Positions 9,074 through 18,440 of a stretch of DNA of 64,000 nucleotides are shown here, one piece after another (the first letter of the stretch is position 1; every line of letters begins with the position of its first letter). The notes beneath the pieces were generated by a model, which was not told the DNA's origin, did no database searches, and saw only the letters and a list, made by a program, of their open reading frames with translations. This DNA comes from Bacteroidetes bacterium UBA5697. Lineage in GTDB: Bacteria; Bacteroidota; Bacteroidia; B-17B0; Aurantibacillaceae. Location of the stretch: positions 1 to 64,000 of the forward strand of contig DIHL01000019.1 of assembly GCA_002420145.1 (NCBI GenBank), written 5' to 3'. A program made the translations under genes and the position numbers.

Positions 9074-9730
9074 ATGAAAAAACGACTATTCCATTTCTTA
9101 ATTATAAGTATATGTTTCTTAATTCTAAATAGTTGTGCTACTAAATTACCAATTGAAAAAGGTGATTTTAAAGAAACTAACCTAGTAGAATTAGCAAAGC
9201 TAGATTCTACTATTATACTAGATATAAAATACGCTACCAGCAATAATTTTGTTGGACAACCTGTTTATAAAGAAGCTAGAGCCTTTTTACAAAAAGATGC
9301 AGCTGAATCTTTAAAAAGGATTAATGCATCTTTAAAACCACTTGGCTACGGCATCATTGTATTTGATGGTTATAGACCTTGGGATGTAACCAAAATATTT
9401 TATGATGTAACCTCTAAAGAAAATAAAAAATTTGTAGCTGATCCAAAAGAAGGTTCTCGACACAATAGAGGTTGTGCCGTTGATGTGACTTTATATGATT
9501 TAAAAACAAAAAAAGAAATACAAATGCCTGGTGCTTACGATGAAATGACGGAACGCTCTTATTTTGATTATTCTGGAGGAACTGAAGAGCAACGTAAAAT
9601 GAGAGACTTATTAATAGAAAAAATGCAAGCCGATGGATTTACGGTTTATAAATACGAATGGTGGCACTTTGATTTTAAAGATTGGCAAAAGTACCGTATT
9701 ACCAATGTGCCTTTTTCTGAGATAAAATAA
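9074..9730 (+). CDS. ddpX: D-alanyl-D-alanine dipeptidase (VanX/DdpX, M15D), lipoprotein
   Basis: 218 residues. A lipoprotein signal (LILNSC, Cys21) precedes an M15D peptidase domain with the zinc motif SRHNRGCAVDVTLYD (His130, Asp137) and the catalytic EWWHFDF (Glu195, His198), plus FDGYRPWDV. VanX-type enzymes cleave D-Ala-D-Ala; in bacteria without vancomycin resistance they recycle peptidoglycan-derived dipeptide. The lipobox suggests anchoring to the periplasmic or outer-membrane face. ATG at 9074 chosen because the signal peptide starts there. No VanR/S/H/A partners nearby, so resistance is unlikely. Confidence 0.88.
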   Translation: MKKRLFHFLIISICFLILNSCATKLPIEKGDFKETNLVELAKLDSTIILDIKYATSNNFVGQPVYKEARAFLQKDAAESLKRINASLKPLGYGIIVFDGYRPWDVTKIFYDVTSKENKKFVADPKEGSRHNRGCAVDVTLYDLKTKKEIQMPGAYDEMTERSYFDYSGGTEEQRKMRDLLIEKMQADGFTVYKYEWWHFDFKDWQKYRITNVPFSEIK

Positions 9731-9784
9731 TTTTTGCCTATCTCAACCTAACATACTATCTTGGCGGCTCAAAAATAACCCATT

Positions 9785-10339
9785 ATGGCTACAACATCTG
9801 ATTTATCTAGAAACGCATTTATAAGATACAATAACGAATTAGTTCAAGTATTAGATTACGATCACATTACTCCTGGAAAAGGAAATGCAATCTATTCTTG
9901 CAAATGCCGTAATGTAGAAACTGGAAAACAAAGTGAAATTCGTTTCCGTTCTGGTGAAAAAATTGATTTAATCAGAGTGGATGAGCACGAAATGCAATAC
10001 CTTTTTACTGAAGGAGATTTTTTAGTATGTATGAATCAAGAAACATACGATCAAATGCATATTCCTAAAATTTTATTTGCGGATAGTATTCAGTTTTTAG
10101 AAGAAGGGATGGTTTTAAAAATTCGTTTTGATGAAAACGAAAAACCGTTAAATGGTTCTTTACCTCAATATATTGAATTAGAAGTAACTTACACTGAAGA
10201 AGGAGTTAAAGGGAAATCAGTGAAAACTGCTGAAGTAGGAAATGGCATCAAAATTCAAGTTCCTGTGTTTGTTGCTATTGGAGACAGATTAAAAATTAAT
10301 ACAGAAACTGGGGAATATGTTGAACGTGTTATGAAATAA
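9785..10339 (+). CDS. efp: translation elongation factor P
   Basis: 184 residues, close to the normal EF-P length, with three beta-barrel domains. The tip loop of domain I reads TPGKGNA with Lys32, the residue modified in many species, and domain II-III carry LFADSIQFLEEGMVLKIRF and the C-terminal ETGEYVERV. EF-P relieves ribosome stalling at polyproline. Single gene closed by a strong intrinsic terminator at 10361. Confidence 0.95.
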   Translation: MATTSDLSRNAFIRYNNELVQVLDYDHITPGKGNAIYSCKCRNVETGKQSEIRFRSGEKIDLIRVDEHEMQYLFTEGDFLVCMNQETYDQMHIPKILFADSIQFLEEGMVLKIRFDENEKPLNGSLPQYIELEVTYTEEGVKGKSVKTAEVGNGIKIQVPVFVAIGDRLKINTETGEYVERVMK

Positions 10340-10360
10340 TTAAAAACACAATATTAATTT

Positions 10361-10387
10361 AAAAGTCACCCTTGGGTGACTTTTTTT
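10361..10387 (+). terminator. bidirectional intrinsic terminator between efp and the helicase gene
   Basis: Inverted repeat AAAAGTCACC / GGTGACTTTT with a short CTTG loop and a T-tract on the plus strand, plus the matching A-tract for the minus strand. It sits between the convergent efp and helicase genes. Confidence 0.85.
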
Positions 10388-12731
10388 ATTTATTCAAATG
10401 CTTTTGAGTGGCTAAAGCATATTTTATTTCAGAATAAGAATAGTCATCTCCTAGTTCTTGTTTTAAAGGAGTTAATTTTTTTTCTCCTTCAATATATTTT
10501 GAAGTTTCAATGATTTTATCAAACTTCTCCTTCGTCACAAACTGTGTAACAGGAATCATTCCTAAACTCACATAATGAGCTAAATGACTTTCAATAGTTG
10601 TTAAACCAAATCCTCTTTCTTGTGCTATTTCTTCGGGCATTTTCCCTTGCTTATATAAAGTAAAACTCAACTCTTTAGTATCGGGCTTTAACACTTTTAT
10701 TTTCTTGGTGTCTCTGGTAACTGAGCCTGTCGAAGTTGCCAGAGACTCATTTTTTATTTTTTTACTTTTCTTGTTGGTTGAGCGAGCCGAAACCCGTTCT
10801 TCAAAAGCTGCTTTTTCAGTAATGGCTATGGTTTGTCTAACTAATTCTAAACGTTCATTTTGATTAACAGTTTGTTTTAATTGTTGTTTATTAAACTCCT
10901 TATTATTCAAGATAGTATCTATAACTGTTGATAATTTATCTAATTGTTGTAAATGCTTAAATAATAAACCCTCTAACTCTAATAATTCTTCTAAATATGT
11001 TTTTATCTGTTTTTCATCCTTTAGTAATTCGATATGAACTAACATAGATTTCGACATCTCTTTTAAAACAGGATAAAAATAATTTTTAGCAGCAACATGT
11101 CGTGTTTGAACAGTTTGTAAATAGTCCTCTGCCCTAGCCTCAAAAATTTGCATTAACTGATTACTAAATTTATCAGCGTTTATTTTTAATGGTTCAAATT
11201 TATCTAATAGTGCCTGTGCCCAATCTTGATGTTTTTGTTTATTGGACTTATTTTCTGCCATAGTATAACTTGCCACGTGATTTCTCAAACAAGTGTAAAG
11301 CCATACAAAATCATATGCTTTTAAAACATATACTTTTAAAAAGAAAATGGTTTCCTTATCAATTAATTGTTTTACTTCTTCAGTTTTTGGTTTATTCTCT
11401 GTATAATCTACCAAAGTTTTATCTTGAGATATGGCATTAAACTGAATAGGAGACGTTAAGACCAAGCCATCTAATGATTTTAAACGAGAAAGAGCCACAT
11501 AAACCTGCCCTGGTGCAAACGCACGATTAATATCTAAAATAGCTTTTTCAAAAGTTAAACCCTGACTTTTATGAACTGTAATAGCCCAGGCTAGCTTAAT
11601 TGGATATTGAGTAAATGTGCCAATAGTATTTTCATCAATCTCATTAGTAACCTCATTTAATTCATACTTGATGTTTTTCCATTCATATTTTTCTAACATA
11701 AAAGGCTTTGTACCATCTCTAAAATCAATTTCAATTTCCTTATCTGTTAAATGAGATACGACTCCTATTTTTCCATTAAAAAACTGCTGTTTACCACTCA
11801 CATCATTTTTAATAAACATAATTTGAGCTCCTAATTTTAGTTCTAAATAGGATTCAACGGGATAGGCATATTCATTAAAATCTCCTTCTATATTAGCATT
11901 AAAAAAATACGATTTACCTTTTAATTCTTGTAAAGCAGATTTATTTAAGGTATCTGCTTTTTGATTATGAGTTGTGAGAGTAATAATATTTAATGCCGAT
12001 GCAGCATCAAAATTAGGTTTATAATAGGTGTTTAATAAATCAATATTAGCTTGAGTCACTTTATTGTGTCTAAGATTATTTAATAAATCAATAAACGTAT
12101 TATCTGATTGACGATATATTTTATCTAGTTCAATATAAACAGGCTTTTCATTTCTTAACACTTGAGCATCAAAAAAATAAATGCTACTGTAATAGTTTCG
12201 TAAAACATTCCATTCATCTTCTTTAACAACAGGTGGCAATTGCATTAAATCTCCAATAAATAATACCTGCACTCCACCAAAAGGTTTATGCTGTTGTCTT
12301 CTAATACTTTTCAATACAAAATCAATCGTATCCAATAAATCAGCCCTCAACATACTCACTTCATCAATTATCAATAATTCTAATTCTTGAAGCAATTTTC
12401 GTTTCTGGTCACGCATATTTAAATGCTTAACCATTGTGTAAGGAGTGTTTATTTTTGTAGCCGTATTCTCAATTTTATAACTGCTATCAGGCACAAATAA
12501 GCCAAATGGAATTCCAAACTGTGAATGAATAGTAACACCACCTGCATTAATAGCTGCTATGCCTGTTGGCGCTACAATAATGGCATTTTTATGAGTATGT
12601 TCAATGATGTTTCTTAAAAAAGTAGTTTTTCCAGTACCAGCCTTTCCAGTTAAAAAAACAGGTTTACTAGTTTGATTAATACACTTGGCAGCAAGTTCAG
12701 CAGGACTAAGATTTAATTGAATATCAGACAT
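10386..12731 (-). CDS. Pif1-like DNA helicase with C-terminal HTH domain
   Basis: 781 residues. Walker A GKAGTGKTT (29-37), APTGIAAINAGGVTIHSQFG, LLIIDEVSML and GDLMQLPPV are Pif1/RecD-like superfamily 1 motifs; the UvrD-like C-terminal helicase block ITVHKSQGLTFEKAILD lies about residue 400. After a helical region and a Lys-rich linker (about 640-685) comes a RecQ-like helix-turn-helix tail (685-781). Residues 646-652 and 662-674 in the linker are encoded by REP-like palindromes (see findings), an odd in-frame insertion. A full promoter precedes the ATG. Confidence 0.88.
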   Translation of the reverse strand: MSDIQLNLSPAELAAKCINQTSKPVFLTGKAGTGKTTFLRNIIEHTHKNAIIVAPTGIAAINAGGVTIHSQFGIPFGLFVPDSSYKIENTATKINTPYTMVKHLNMRDQKRKLLQELELLIIDEVSMLRADLLDTIDFVLKSIRRQQHKPFGGVQVLFIGDLMQLPPVVKEDEWNVLRNYYSSIYFFDAQVLRNEKPVYIELDKIYRQSDNTFIDLLNNLRHNKVTQANIDLLNTYYKPNFDAASALNIITLTTHNQKADTLNKSALQELKGKSYFFNANIEGDFNEYAYPVESYLELKLGAQIMFIKNDVSGKQQFFNGKIGVVSHLTDKEIEIDFRDGTKPFMLEKYEWKNIKYELNEVTNEIDENTIGTFTQYPIKLAWAITVHKSQGLTFEKAILDINRAFAPGQVYVALSRLKSLDGLVLTSPIQFNAISQDKTLVDYTENKPKTEEVKQLIDKETIFFLKVYVLKAYDFVWLYTCLRNHVASYTMAENKSNKQKHQDWAQALLDKFEPLKINADKFSNQLMQIFEARAEDYLQTVQTRHVAAKNYFYPVLKEMSKSMLVHIELLKDEKQIKTYLEELLELEGLLFKHLQQLDKLSTVIDTILNNKEFNKQQLKQTVNQNERLELVRQTIAITEKAAFEERVSARSTNKKSKKIKNESLATSTGSVTRDTKKIKVLKPDTKELSFTLYKQGKMPEEIAQERGFGLTTIESHLAHYVSLGMIPVTQFVTKEKFDKIIETSKYIEGEKKLTPLKQELGDDYSYSEIKYALATQKHLNK
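10710..10746. repeat. palindromic repeat element inside the helicase coding region
   Basis: A 12-bp imperfect stem (GTCTCTGGTAAC / GTTGCCAGAGAC, one wobble pair) with a 13-nt loop holding TGAGCCTGTCGAA. It is read in frame by the helicase gene as linker residues 662-674. The loop motif resembles intergenic palindromes of this lineage; see 32545 for related CTGAGCGTAGTCGAA. Confidence 0.7.
10776..10794. repeat. second short palindromic element inside the helicase coding region
   Basis: GGTTGAGCGAGCCGAAACC, ends GGTT/AACC complementary. It is read in frame as helicase linker residues 646-652, 29 nt from the larger palindrome at 10710-10746. Short, so weaker evidence on its own. Confidence 0.45.
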
Positions 12732-12739
12732 TTGTTAGG

Positions 12740-12768
12740 CAAAATTAATCCTTTTGTAAAATATCCAA
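12740..12768 (-). promoter_or_regulatory. promoter of the Pif1-like helicase gene
   Basis: On the minus strand a TTG (-33, at 12766-12768) is followed after 18 nt by TAATTTTG (-7, at 12740-12747). The ATG at 12731 lies 8 nt beyond the -7 box, so the leader would be extremely short. Confidence 0.6.
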
Positions 12769-12842
12769 CCAGAATTTGTTAAATAGTTAATATTTAGTAT
12801 CTTGCCTACTTAATTTGTAACAAACGCTTTAACTAATAAACT

Positions 12843-15800
12843 ATGAGTGAACGAATACTTCGAGCCCTAATGCAAATGTTTGCCATCATCGCTAAAGTTG
12901 ATGGAATTAGCAACACAGGTCGTTCTATTGTTGAGTCTTTCTTAAAACAACAATTAAATAAGGAACAGGTAGAGAAGTACTTGGTCATTTTTGATGAATT
13001 TATCGAAGCTCAACAAGCTGGTTCTAAGAAAAAAGATGGGTCTGCTAAGCGTACATCTTTAAACTCGGTTAAAGTATTAAAGATTTGTACTCAAATTAAT
13101 CAAGAATTAGAGCAACCTCAAAAAATCATCGTTTTAATACGTTTACTTGAATTTATTTATTCTTCTGATGAAATTTCAGAACAAGAAAATGAGTTTGTAG
13201 TTACTGTAGCTGATACCTTCAACATTTCTATTGAAGAGTTTAATCAATTAAGAGCTTTTGTTGAAGATACAGCTGAGAAAATTCCTAATTCTCCTCACAT
13301 CTTAGTTATTAACAACAAAGAAAATGGTTATGAAAACGCTTGTAAACACATTTATTGTGATGCTTTAACATCTGATGTTCGTGTCATTCAAATTGATAGT
13401 GTGGGTATGTACGCTTTGCGTATCTACGGAAACATTGAACTTCAATTAAACGGACAAGGTATTTCAAAAGACCGTATTCATATTTTAACACCTGGTTCGT
13501 CTTTAAGAAATTCGAGAGTAAAACCTATTTACTATAGCGATATTATTGGTCGTTTCTTAGCAGATAGTTCAAAAGCACGTATTTCGTTTGAAGCAAAAAA
13601 TATTGAATACAAATTTAAAGGTGGTAAATTAGGCTTACGTAATATCAATATCCGCGAAGAAAGCGGAAAATTAATTGGTATTATGGGAGGTTCTGGTGCT
13701 GGTAAATCAACCTTATTAAACGTTTTAAATGGAGTTGAAGTTCCAAGTGGTGGACAGGTTTTAATAAACGGAAAAAACATTCACGTTGAAAAGAAATTTG
13801 TGGAAGGGGTTATTGGACACGTTACCCAAGATGATTTACTAATTGAAGAATTAACAGTGTATCAAAACCTGTTCTACAATGCTAAATTATGTTTTGGAAA
13901 CTTAACAGATGAGGAAATTGCTAAAAAGTGCCATGCCTTATTAGCTGATTTAGGTTTATCTGAAACGAAAGATTTAAAAGTTGGTTCTCCATTAGAAAAA
14001 ACAATTTCGGGTGGACAACGTAAACGTTTAAATATTGGTTTAGAGTTAATACGTGAACCATCTGTTTTATACGTCGATGAGCCTACTTCTGGTTTATCGT
14101 CTCGTGACTCTGAAAACATTATGGACCTTTTAAAAGAATTATCTTTAAAAGGCAAACTAATATTTGTGGTTATTCACCAACCATCATCAGATATTTTCAA
14201 AATGTTTGATAAGCTTCAGATATTAGACGTTGGCGGTTATCCAATTTATTATGGAAACCCAGTTGATGCTGTTTCATACTTCAAAACATTAGTACAACAC
14301 GTTAATGCCGAAGAAAGTGAATGCTGGAACTGTGGTAACGTGAATCCAGAATTAATTTTCAATATTATTGAAAGTAAAGTATTAGATGAATACGGTAACT
14401 TAACACATAACCGTAAAACAAGTCCATCAGAATGGAATAAAAGTTATGTAGAGAAAATTGAATCTACTATTGGAGATATTAAGCATCAAGACGAAATTCC
14501 AGATGCTATTTTTAAAATCCCAAATGCCTTTAAACAATTTAAAGTGTTTATGACAAGGGATGTGAAAAGTAAGTTGACTAATACTCAGTATTTACTAATC
14601 AACTTAATTGAAGCTCCAGCTTTAGCATTTGTATTAGCGGCCTTAATTCGTTTCTATAATTCAGATGCTAATAATACCAAAGGATATTTTTTCAGAGAAA
14701 ATGAAAACGTTCCTGCTTACATGTTTATGTCTGTTGTAGTAGCTTTATTTATAGGATTAACTGTTTCTGCTGAAGAAATTATAAGAGATAGAAAAATCCG
14801 TAAACGTGAATCTTTTTTAAATTTAAGTAAAGGAAGTTACTTGTGGAGCAAAATCATTATCATGTTTATATTATCCGCTATTCAAACATTTATGTTTGTG
14901 CTAGTAGGTAATTTAATTATGGGTGTAAAGGGCATGTATTCTGATTATTGGTTAGTTCTTTTCTCTTCATCATGCTTTGCTAATATGCTAGGATTGAATA
15001 TTTCGAGTGCATTTAATAGTGCAGTAACCATTTATATTTCTATTCCTTTTTTAATTATCCCACAATTATTATTAGCTGGAGTGGTTGTTAAATTTGATAA
15101 ATTAAATCCTGTTTTAGCAAAACAAGGCGGTGTGCCCTACGTTGGCGAAATGATGGCTAGTAGATGGGCTTTTGAAGCTTTAGCTGTTAATCAGTTTAAA
15201 GCAAACAAGTTCCACTCAAATTTTTATAAATACGAAAAAGCGATCAGTATTGCCTCATACAAAAAAGTGTATTGGATTCCTGAATTACAAAATAAAATGA
15301 CCAAGATTGATGGCATTTTAAAAGACGCTTCTAAAAAAGCTGAATTAGAAAGGGATTTCACACTTCTGAAAAATGAGTTACTTAAAGAACAAAAATATTT
15401 AAAGAATAAGTATCAATTTGAAGGTATTAATCAATTAAATGGCAAAGATTACACGCCTGCTATTGCTGCTTCTTTAAAACAATTTTTAACTAAAATTAAT
15501 GAGCACTATATTAATTTTGAAAATAAAGCTAGAAAACAAGAAGATGAGGTGACTCAAAAATTAATCAAACAATTAGGTAATGAGCAATTCATTAACATGA
15601 AGGATGATTACACGAACGAGGCACTTGATCAATTTATGTTAAACAGTAATGATTTAGGAGATAGATGTTTGGAACACGAAGGCCGATTAATTCAAAGAAT
15701 TGAACCTATTTATTTAGACCCTAGCGAATCTAACTTAGGGGCTGCTCATTTTTATGCTCCTAATAAACTATTTTTAGGAAAACTAATCCCTACATATTGG

Positions 15801-15914
15801 TTTAATATTGCGGTAATTTGGTTAATGAGTATTTCATTAATGTTGATGTTATATTTTGATGTATTTAAAAAAGCACTTGACTTCTTAGGAAACATCAATT
15901 TCAAAAAAAGATAA
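12843..15914 (+). CDS. TerB-like / ABC-2 type transporter (ABCG-like), ATPase-permease fusion
   Basis: 1023 residues. N-terminal helical TerB-like region (1-150), a short beta-rich domain (about 178-245), an ABC ATPase with Walker A GGSGAGKST (282-290), signature SGGQRKRLNIGLE (about 390) and VDEPTSGLSSRDSE, then an ABC-2 permease with membrane segments around 590-770 and a C-terminal helix near 995-1015, interrupted by a ~190-residue soluble charged insertion. Half-transporter of the White/ABCG type; substrate unknown. Single gene with its own terminator. Confidence 0.82.
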   Translation: MSERILRALMQMFAIIAKVDGISNTGRSIVESFLKQQLNKEQVEKYLVIFDEFIEAQQAGSKKKDGSAKRTSLNSVKVLKICTQINQELEQPQKIIVLIRLLEFIYSSDEISEQENEFVVTVADTFNISIEEFNQLRAFVEDTAEKIPNSPHILVINNKENGYENACKHIYCDALTSDVRVIQIDSVGMYALRIYGNIELQLNGQGISKDRIHILTPGSSLRNSRVKPIYYSDIIGRFLADSSKARISFEAKNIEYKFKGGKLGLRNINIREESGKLIGIMGGSGAGKSTLLNVLNGVEVPSGGQVLINGKNIHVEKKFVEGVIGHVTQDDLLIEELTVYQNLFYNAKLCFGNLTDEEIAKKCHALLADLGLSETKDLKVGSPLEKTISGGQRKRLNIGLELIREPSVLYVDEPTSGLSSRDSENIMDLLKELSLKGKLIFVVIHQPSSDIFKMFDKLQILDVGGYPIYYGNPVDAVSYFKTLVQHVNAEESECWNCGNVNPELIFNIIESKVLDEYGNLTHNRKTSPSEWNKSYVEKIESTIGDIKHQDEIPDAIFKIPNAFKQFKVFMTRDVKSKLTNTQYLLINLIEAPALAFVLAALIRFYNSDANNTKGYFFRENENVPAYMFMSVVVALFIGLTVSAEEIIRDRKIRKRESFLNLSKGSYLWSKIIIMFILSAIQTFMFVLVGNLIMGVKGMYSDYWLVLFSSSCFANMLGLNISSAFNSAVTIYISIPFLIIPQLLLAGVVVKFDKLNPVLAKQGGVPYVGEMMASRWAFEALAVNQFKANKFHSNFYKYEKAISIASYKKVYWIPELQNKMTKIDGILKDASKKAELERDFTLLKNELLKEQKYLKNKYQFEGINQLNGKDYTPAIAASLKQFLTKINEHYINFENKARKQEDEVTQKLIKQLGNEQFINMKDDYTNEALDQFMLNSNDLGDRCLEHEGRLIQRIEPIYLDPSESNLGAAHFYAPNKLFLGKLIPTYWFNIAVIWLMSISLMLMLYFDVFKKALDFLGNINFKKR

Positions 15915-15920
15915 TTAATC

Positions 15921-15957
15921 ATACATGGGAGTATTTTTAATACTTCCATGTATTTTT
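15921..15957 (+). terminator. intrinsic terminator of the ABC transporter gene
   Basis: 15-bp stem (ATACATGGGAGTATT / AATACTTCCATGTAT, one wobble) with a 3-nt loop and a T5 tract, 7 nt past the stop codon. Confidence 0.8.
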
Positions 15958-16015
15958 CTACTTTATTAACTAACTTTCTTTAACAAATAAAGCTACCCTA
16001 TTCCATTAAATCGAT

Positions 16016-16023
16016 TAACTTTG
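16016..16023 (+). promoter_or_regulatory. -7 box upstream of bamD
   Basis: TAACTTTG matches TAnnTTTG exactly and ends 7 nt before the TTG start codon of bamD, implying a leaderless or nearly leaderless transcript. No clear -33 TTG. Confidence 0.5.
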
Positions 16024-16030
16024 CCATCGC

Positions 16031-16834
16031 TTGAAAAAAATCAGTACATATCTTATTATCCTGTCAGCTATTTTGTTTGCTAGTTGCGATGGATACAATC
16101 GACTTTTAAAAAGCTCAAACTATGAGTTAAAATTAGAGAGAGCTAATCAATATTATCAAAAAGGTAATTATGTTAAAGCTTTAGCTTTATTTGAAGAATT
16201 AATTCCTGTTTATAAGGGGTCGGACAAAGCTGAAGAAATTTATTATTACTTTTCATATTGCAATTATTACCAAGGAGATTACAGTTTATCTCAATATCAT
16301 TTCAAAAACTACTTTAGAAGTTATCCAGGTGGAAAGCATGCGGAAGAATGCTTATTTATGAATGCGTATTGTTATTATTTAAATTCTCCTATTTATAAAT
16401 TAGATCAAACTGATACTAAAAATGCAATGGCTGAATTGCAAAACTTTATTGATTTATATCCTGAAAGCGCACGTATTGACTCTTGCAATAAAATAAATGA
16501 TATTTTAAGAGGAAAATTAGAGCATAAAGAATACGATATCACTAAACAATATTTTAATATTGGTGATTATAAAGCTGCTATTGCGTCAAGCAACAATTTT
16601 ATTAAAGATTTTCCTGAATCAAATTTTATTGACGAAATTATGTTCACTTCAATTGATTCATATTACCTATTGGCAATTAACAGTCTAGAAACCAAGAAGT
16701 TAGAAAGATTAAATTTAGCTATGGAAAGTTATTTAAAATTATTAGATTTGTACCCTAAAAGTAGCTATCTCCCAAAAGCCGAAGCGGTTTATGAGAGTTG
16801 CCTTAAAATGAAAAATAACATTAACAATAAATAG
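16031..16834 (+). CDS. bamD: outer membrane protein assembly factor BamD
   Basis: 267 residues. Lipoprotein signal with AILFASC (Cys19) followed by tetratricopeptide-like helices (YYQKGNYVKALALFEELIPVYKGS, YFSYCNYYQGDYSLSQYHFKNY, and a third set near the C-terminus), the architecture of BamD/YfiO. It is part of the BAM complex that folds beta-barrels into the outer membrane. TTG start; the signal peptide begins immediately (MKKIS). The omega-like rpoZ gene follows 5 nt later, the usual Bacteroidota order. Confidence 0.88.
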   Translation: MKKISTYLIILSAILFASCDGYNRLLKSSNYELKLERANQYYQKGNYVKALALFEELIPVYKGSDKAEEIYYYFSYCNYYQGDYSLSQYHFKNYFRSYPGGKHAEECLFMNAYCYYLNSPIYKLDQTDTKNAMAELQNFIDLYPESARIDSCNKINDILRGKLEHKEYDITKQYFNIGDYKAAIASSNNFIKDFPESNFIDEIMFTSIDSYYLLAINSLETKKLERLNLAMESYLKLLDLYPKSSYLPKAEAVYESCLKMKNNINNK

Positions 16835-16839
16835 TCAAA

Positions 16840-17172
16840 ATGGATTTTAAAAAAACAAACGCAGAACCAAGTACAGTAACTCGTGATATCAGAAGATTTG
16901 ATGGTCCTACTGGAAATATTTATGAATCAATTTCTATTATTTCTAAACGTGCTAACCAAATTAGTTCTGAAATGAAAGAGGAATTATCTGCTAAATTAGC
17001 TGAGTTTGCTAGTCATTCTGATAACTTAGAAGAGATTTTTGAAAACAGAGAGCAAATTGAAATTTCTAAATTCTATGAAAAATTACCTAAGCCATCTTTG
17101 ATTTCTATCAACGAATTCTTAGAAGATAAAACTTACTACAGAAATCCTGCTAAGGAACAAACTAAAATTTAA
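16840..17172 (+). CDS. rpoZ: RNA polymerase omega (Rpb6-like) subunit
   Basis: 110 residues. The central part GNIYESISIISKRANQISSEMKEEL corresponds to the Rpb6/omega fold (short helix with ISxRAxQI). Bacteroidota omega proteins are longer than E. coli RpoZ and lie between bamD and coaBC, exactly as here. It stabilises the beta' subunit and may bind ppGpp. Followed by an intrinsic terminator. Confidence 0.85.
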   Translation: MDFKKTNAEPSTVTRDIRRFDGPTGNIYESISIISKRANQISSEMKEELSAKLAEFASHSDNLEEIFENREQIEISKFYEKLPKPSLISINEFLEDKTYYRNPAKEQTKI

Positions 17173-17193
17173 TTTTATTTGAAGTTATATTTA

Positions 17194-17227
17194 AAAAACC
17201 CATCCTCCTTTTGGCAGATGGGTTTTT
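17194..17227 (+). terminator. intrinsic terminator after rpoZ
   Basis: AAAAACCCATC / GATGGGTTTTT stem with a 12-nt loop and T-run. It lies just upstream of the coaBC ATG, so coaBC is expressed by read-through or an unseen promoter. Confidence 0.8.
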
Positions 17228-17234
17228 AGTTTAT

Positions 17235-18440
17235 ATGTCATTAAAAAACAAACATATTTTATTAGGTATTACTGGCGGAATCGCTGCTTACAAATGCGCT
17301 CATTTAGTTCGTTTACTAATTAAAGAAGGTGCAATTGTTAAAGTAGTTATGACAAAAGCATCAGAAGAATTTGTTACTCCTAAAACACTTTCCGTTTTAA
17401 GTAAAAACGAAGTTGTAACAGATTTTTTTGACACCAACAATAATTGGAATAATCATGTAGCCATAGCAGAATGGGCAGACGCGATAGTTGTAGCTCCTTT
17501 AACCGCTAATACTTTAGCGAAATTTGCAACTGGTATTTGCGATAATATTGTAACTGCCTGCTACTTATCAGCTCGTTGCAAAGTATTTGTTGCTCCTGCC
17601 ATGGATTTAGATATGTATCAACATCCAACAACTAAGCACAACATTGATATATTAAGAAAAAATAATAACCTCATAATTCCTGCCGAAAGTGGAGAATTAG
17701 CAAGTGGTTTAATTGGCGAAGGCAGAATGGCCGAGCCTGAAAATATTGTAAATTACATTCATCAATATTTTGAAAACAATTTGCCACTAACTGGTAAAAA
17801 AGTTTTAGTAAATGCCGGGCCAACCTACGAAGCTATTGATCCTGTTAGATTTATTGGAAATCGTTCGTCTGGCAAAATGGGCGTTGCTATTGCTGATGAA
17901 TTTGCAAAATTAGGGGCTGACGTGACTTTGGTATTAGGTCCTTCTCATCAACATCCTCTTGAAAAAACAGTTAATGTAATTAAAGTGGAGAGTGCTGATG
18001 AAATGTTTAATGCTTGCATAAGTAAATTTCCAGATTCAGATATTGCTGTTTTATCTGCTGCAGTAGCAGATTACAAACCAAAACAGGTAGCTGACTCCAA
18101 AATCAAGAAAAAAGACTCTGAATTTTCTATTGAACTTATTAAAACAAAAGATATTTTAGAAACATTAGGACAACAAAAAAAGAATCAACTGTTAGTTGGT
18201 TTTGCCTTAGAAACTAATAATGTCATTGAATACGCCAAAGAAAAAATTGTAAAGAAAAACCTAGATTTTATAGTCGCTAATTCAGCAATCGAAACAGGAG
18301 CTGGCTTTGGTGTTGATACTAACAAAATAACTATTATTGATAAACACAATAAAATGTATAATTTTGAGTTAAAAAGCAAGCAAGACGTGGCAAAGGACAT
18401 TGTTAATTTTGCTATTAATTATTTGAACATACATGCGTAA
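17235..18440 (+). CDS. coaBC: bifunctional phosphopantothenoylcysteine decarboxylase / phosphopantothenate-cysteine ligase
   Basis: 401 residues. The N-terminal CoaC flavoprotein half (LLGITGGIAAYKC, VVAPLTANTLAKFATGICDN, PAMDLDMYQHPTT) and the C-terminal CoaB half (NAGPTYEAIDPVRFIGN, SSGKMGVAIADEF, LSAAVADYKP) are both complete. Two consecutive steps of coenzyme A synthesis. The ATG at 17235 lies directly after the rpoZ terminator, and an earlier in-frame start would translate the terminator itself. Overlaps porD by 8 nt. Confidence 0.95.
   Translation: MSLKNKHILLGITGGIAAYKCAHLVRLLIKEGAIVKVVMTKASEEFVTPKTLSVLSKNEVVTDFFDTNNNWNNHVAIAEWADAIVVAPLTANTLAKFATGICDNIVTACYLSARCKVFVAPAMDLDMYQHPTTKHNIDILRKNNNLIIPAESGELASGLIGEGRMAEPENIVNYIHQYFENNLPLTGKKVLVNAGPTYEAIDPVRFIGNRSSGKMGVAIADEFAKLGADVTLVLGPSHQHPLEKTVNVIKVESADEMFNACISKFPDSDIAVLSAAVADYKPKQVADSKIKKKDSEFSIELIKTKDILETLGQQKKNQLLVGFALETNNVIEYAKEKIVKKNLDFIVANSAIETGAGFGVDTNKITIIDKHNKMYNFELKSKQDVAKDIVNFAINYLNIHA

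Noticed and set aside
9074..9730. VanX as vancomycin resistance
   Set aside because: No vanH, vanA/B ligase or VanRS nearby; a single lipoprotein dipeptidase is more likely for D-Ala-D-Ala recycling.
17211..17234. Earlier start of coaBC
   Set aside because: That sequence is the right arm and tail of the rpoZ terminator.
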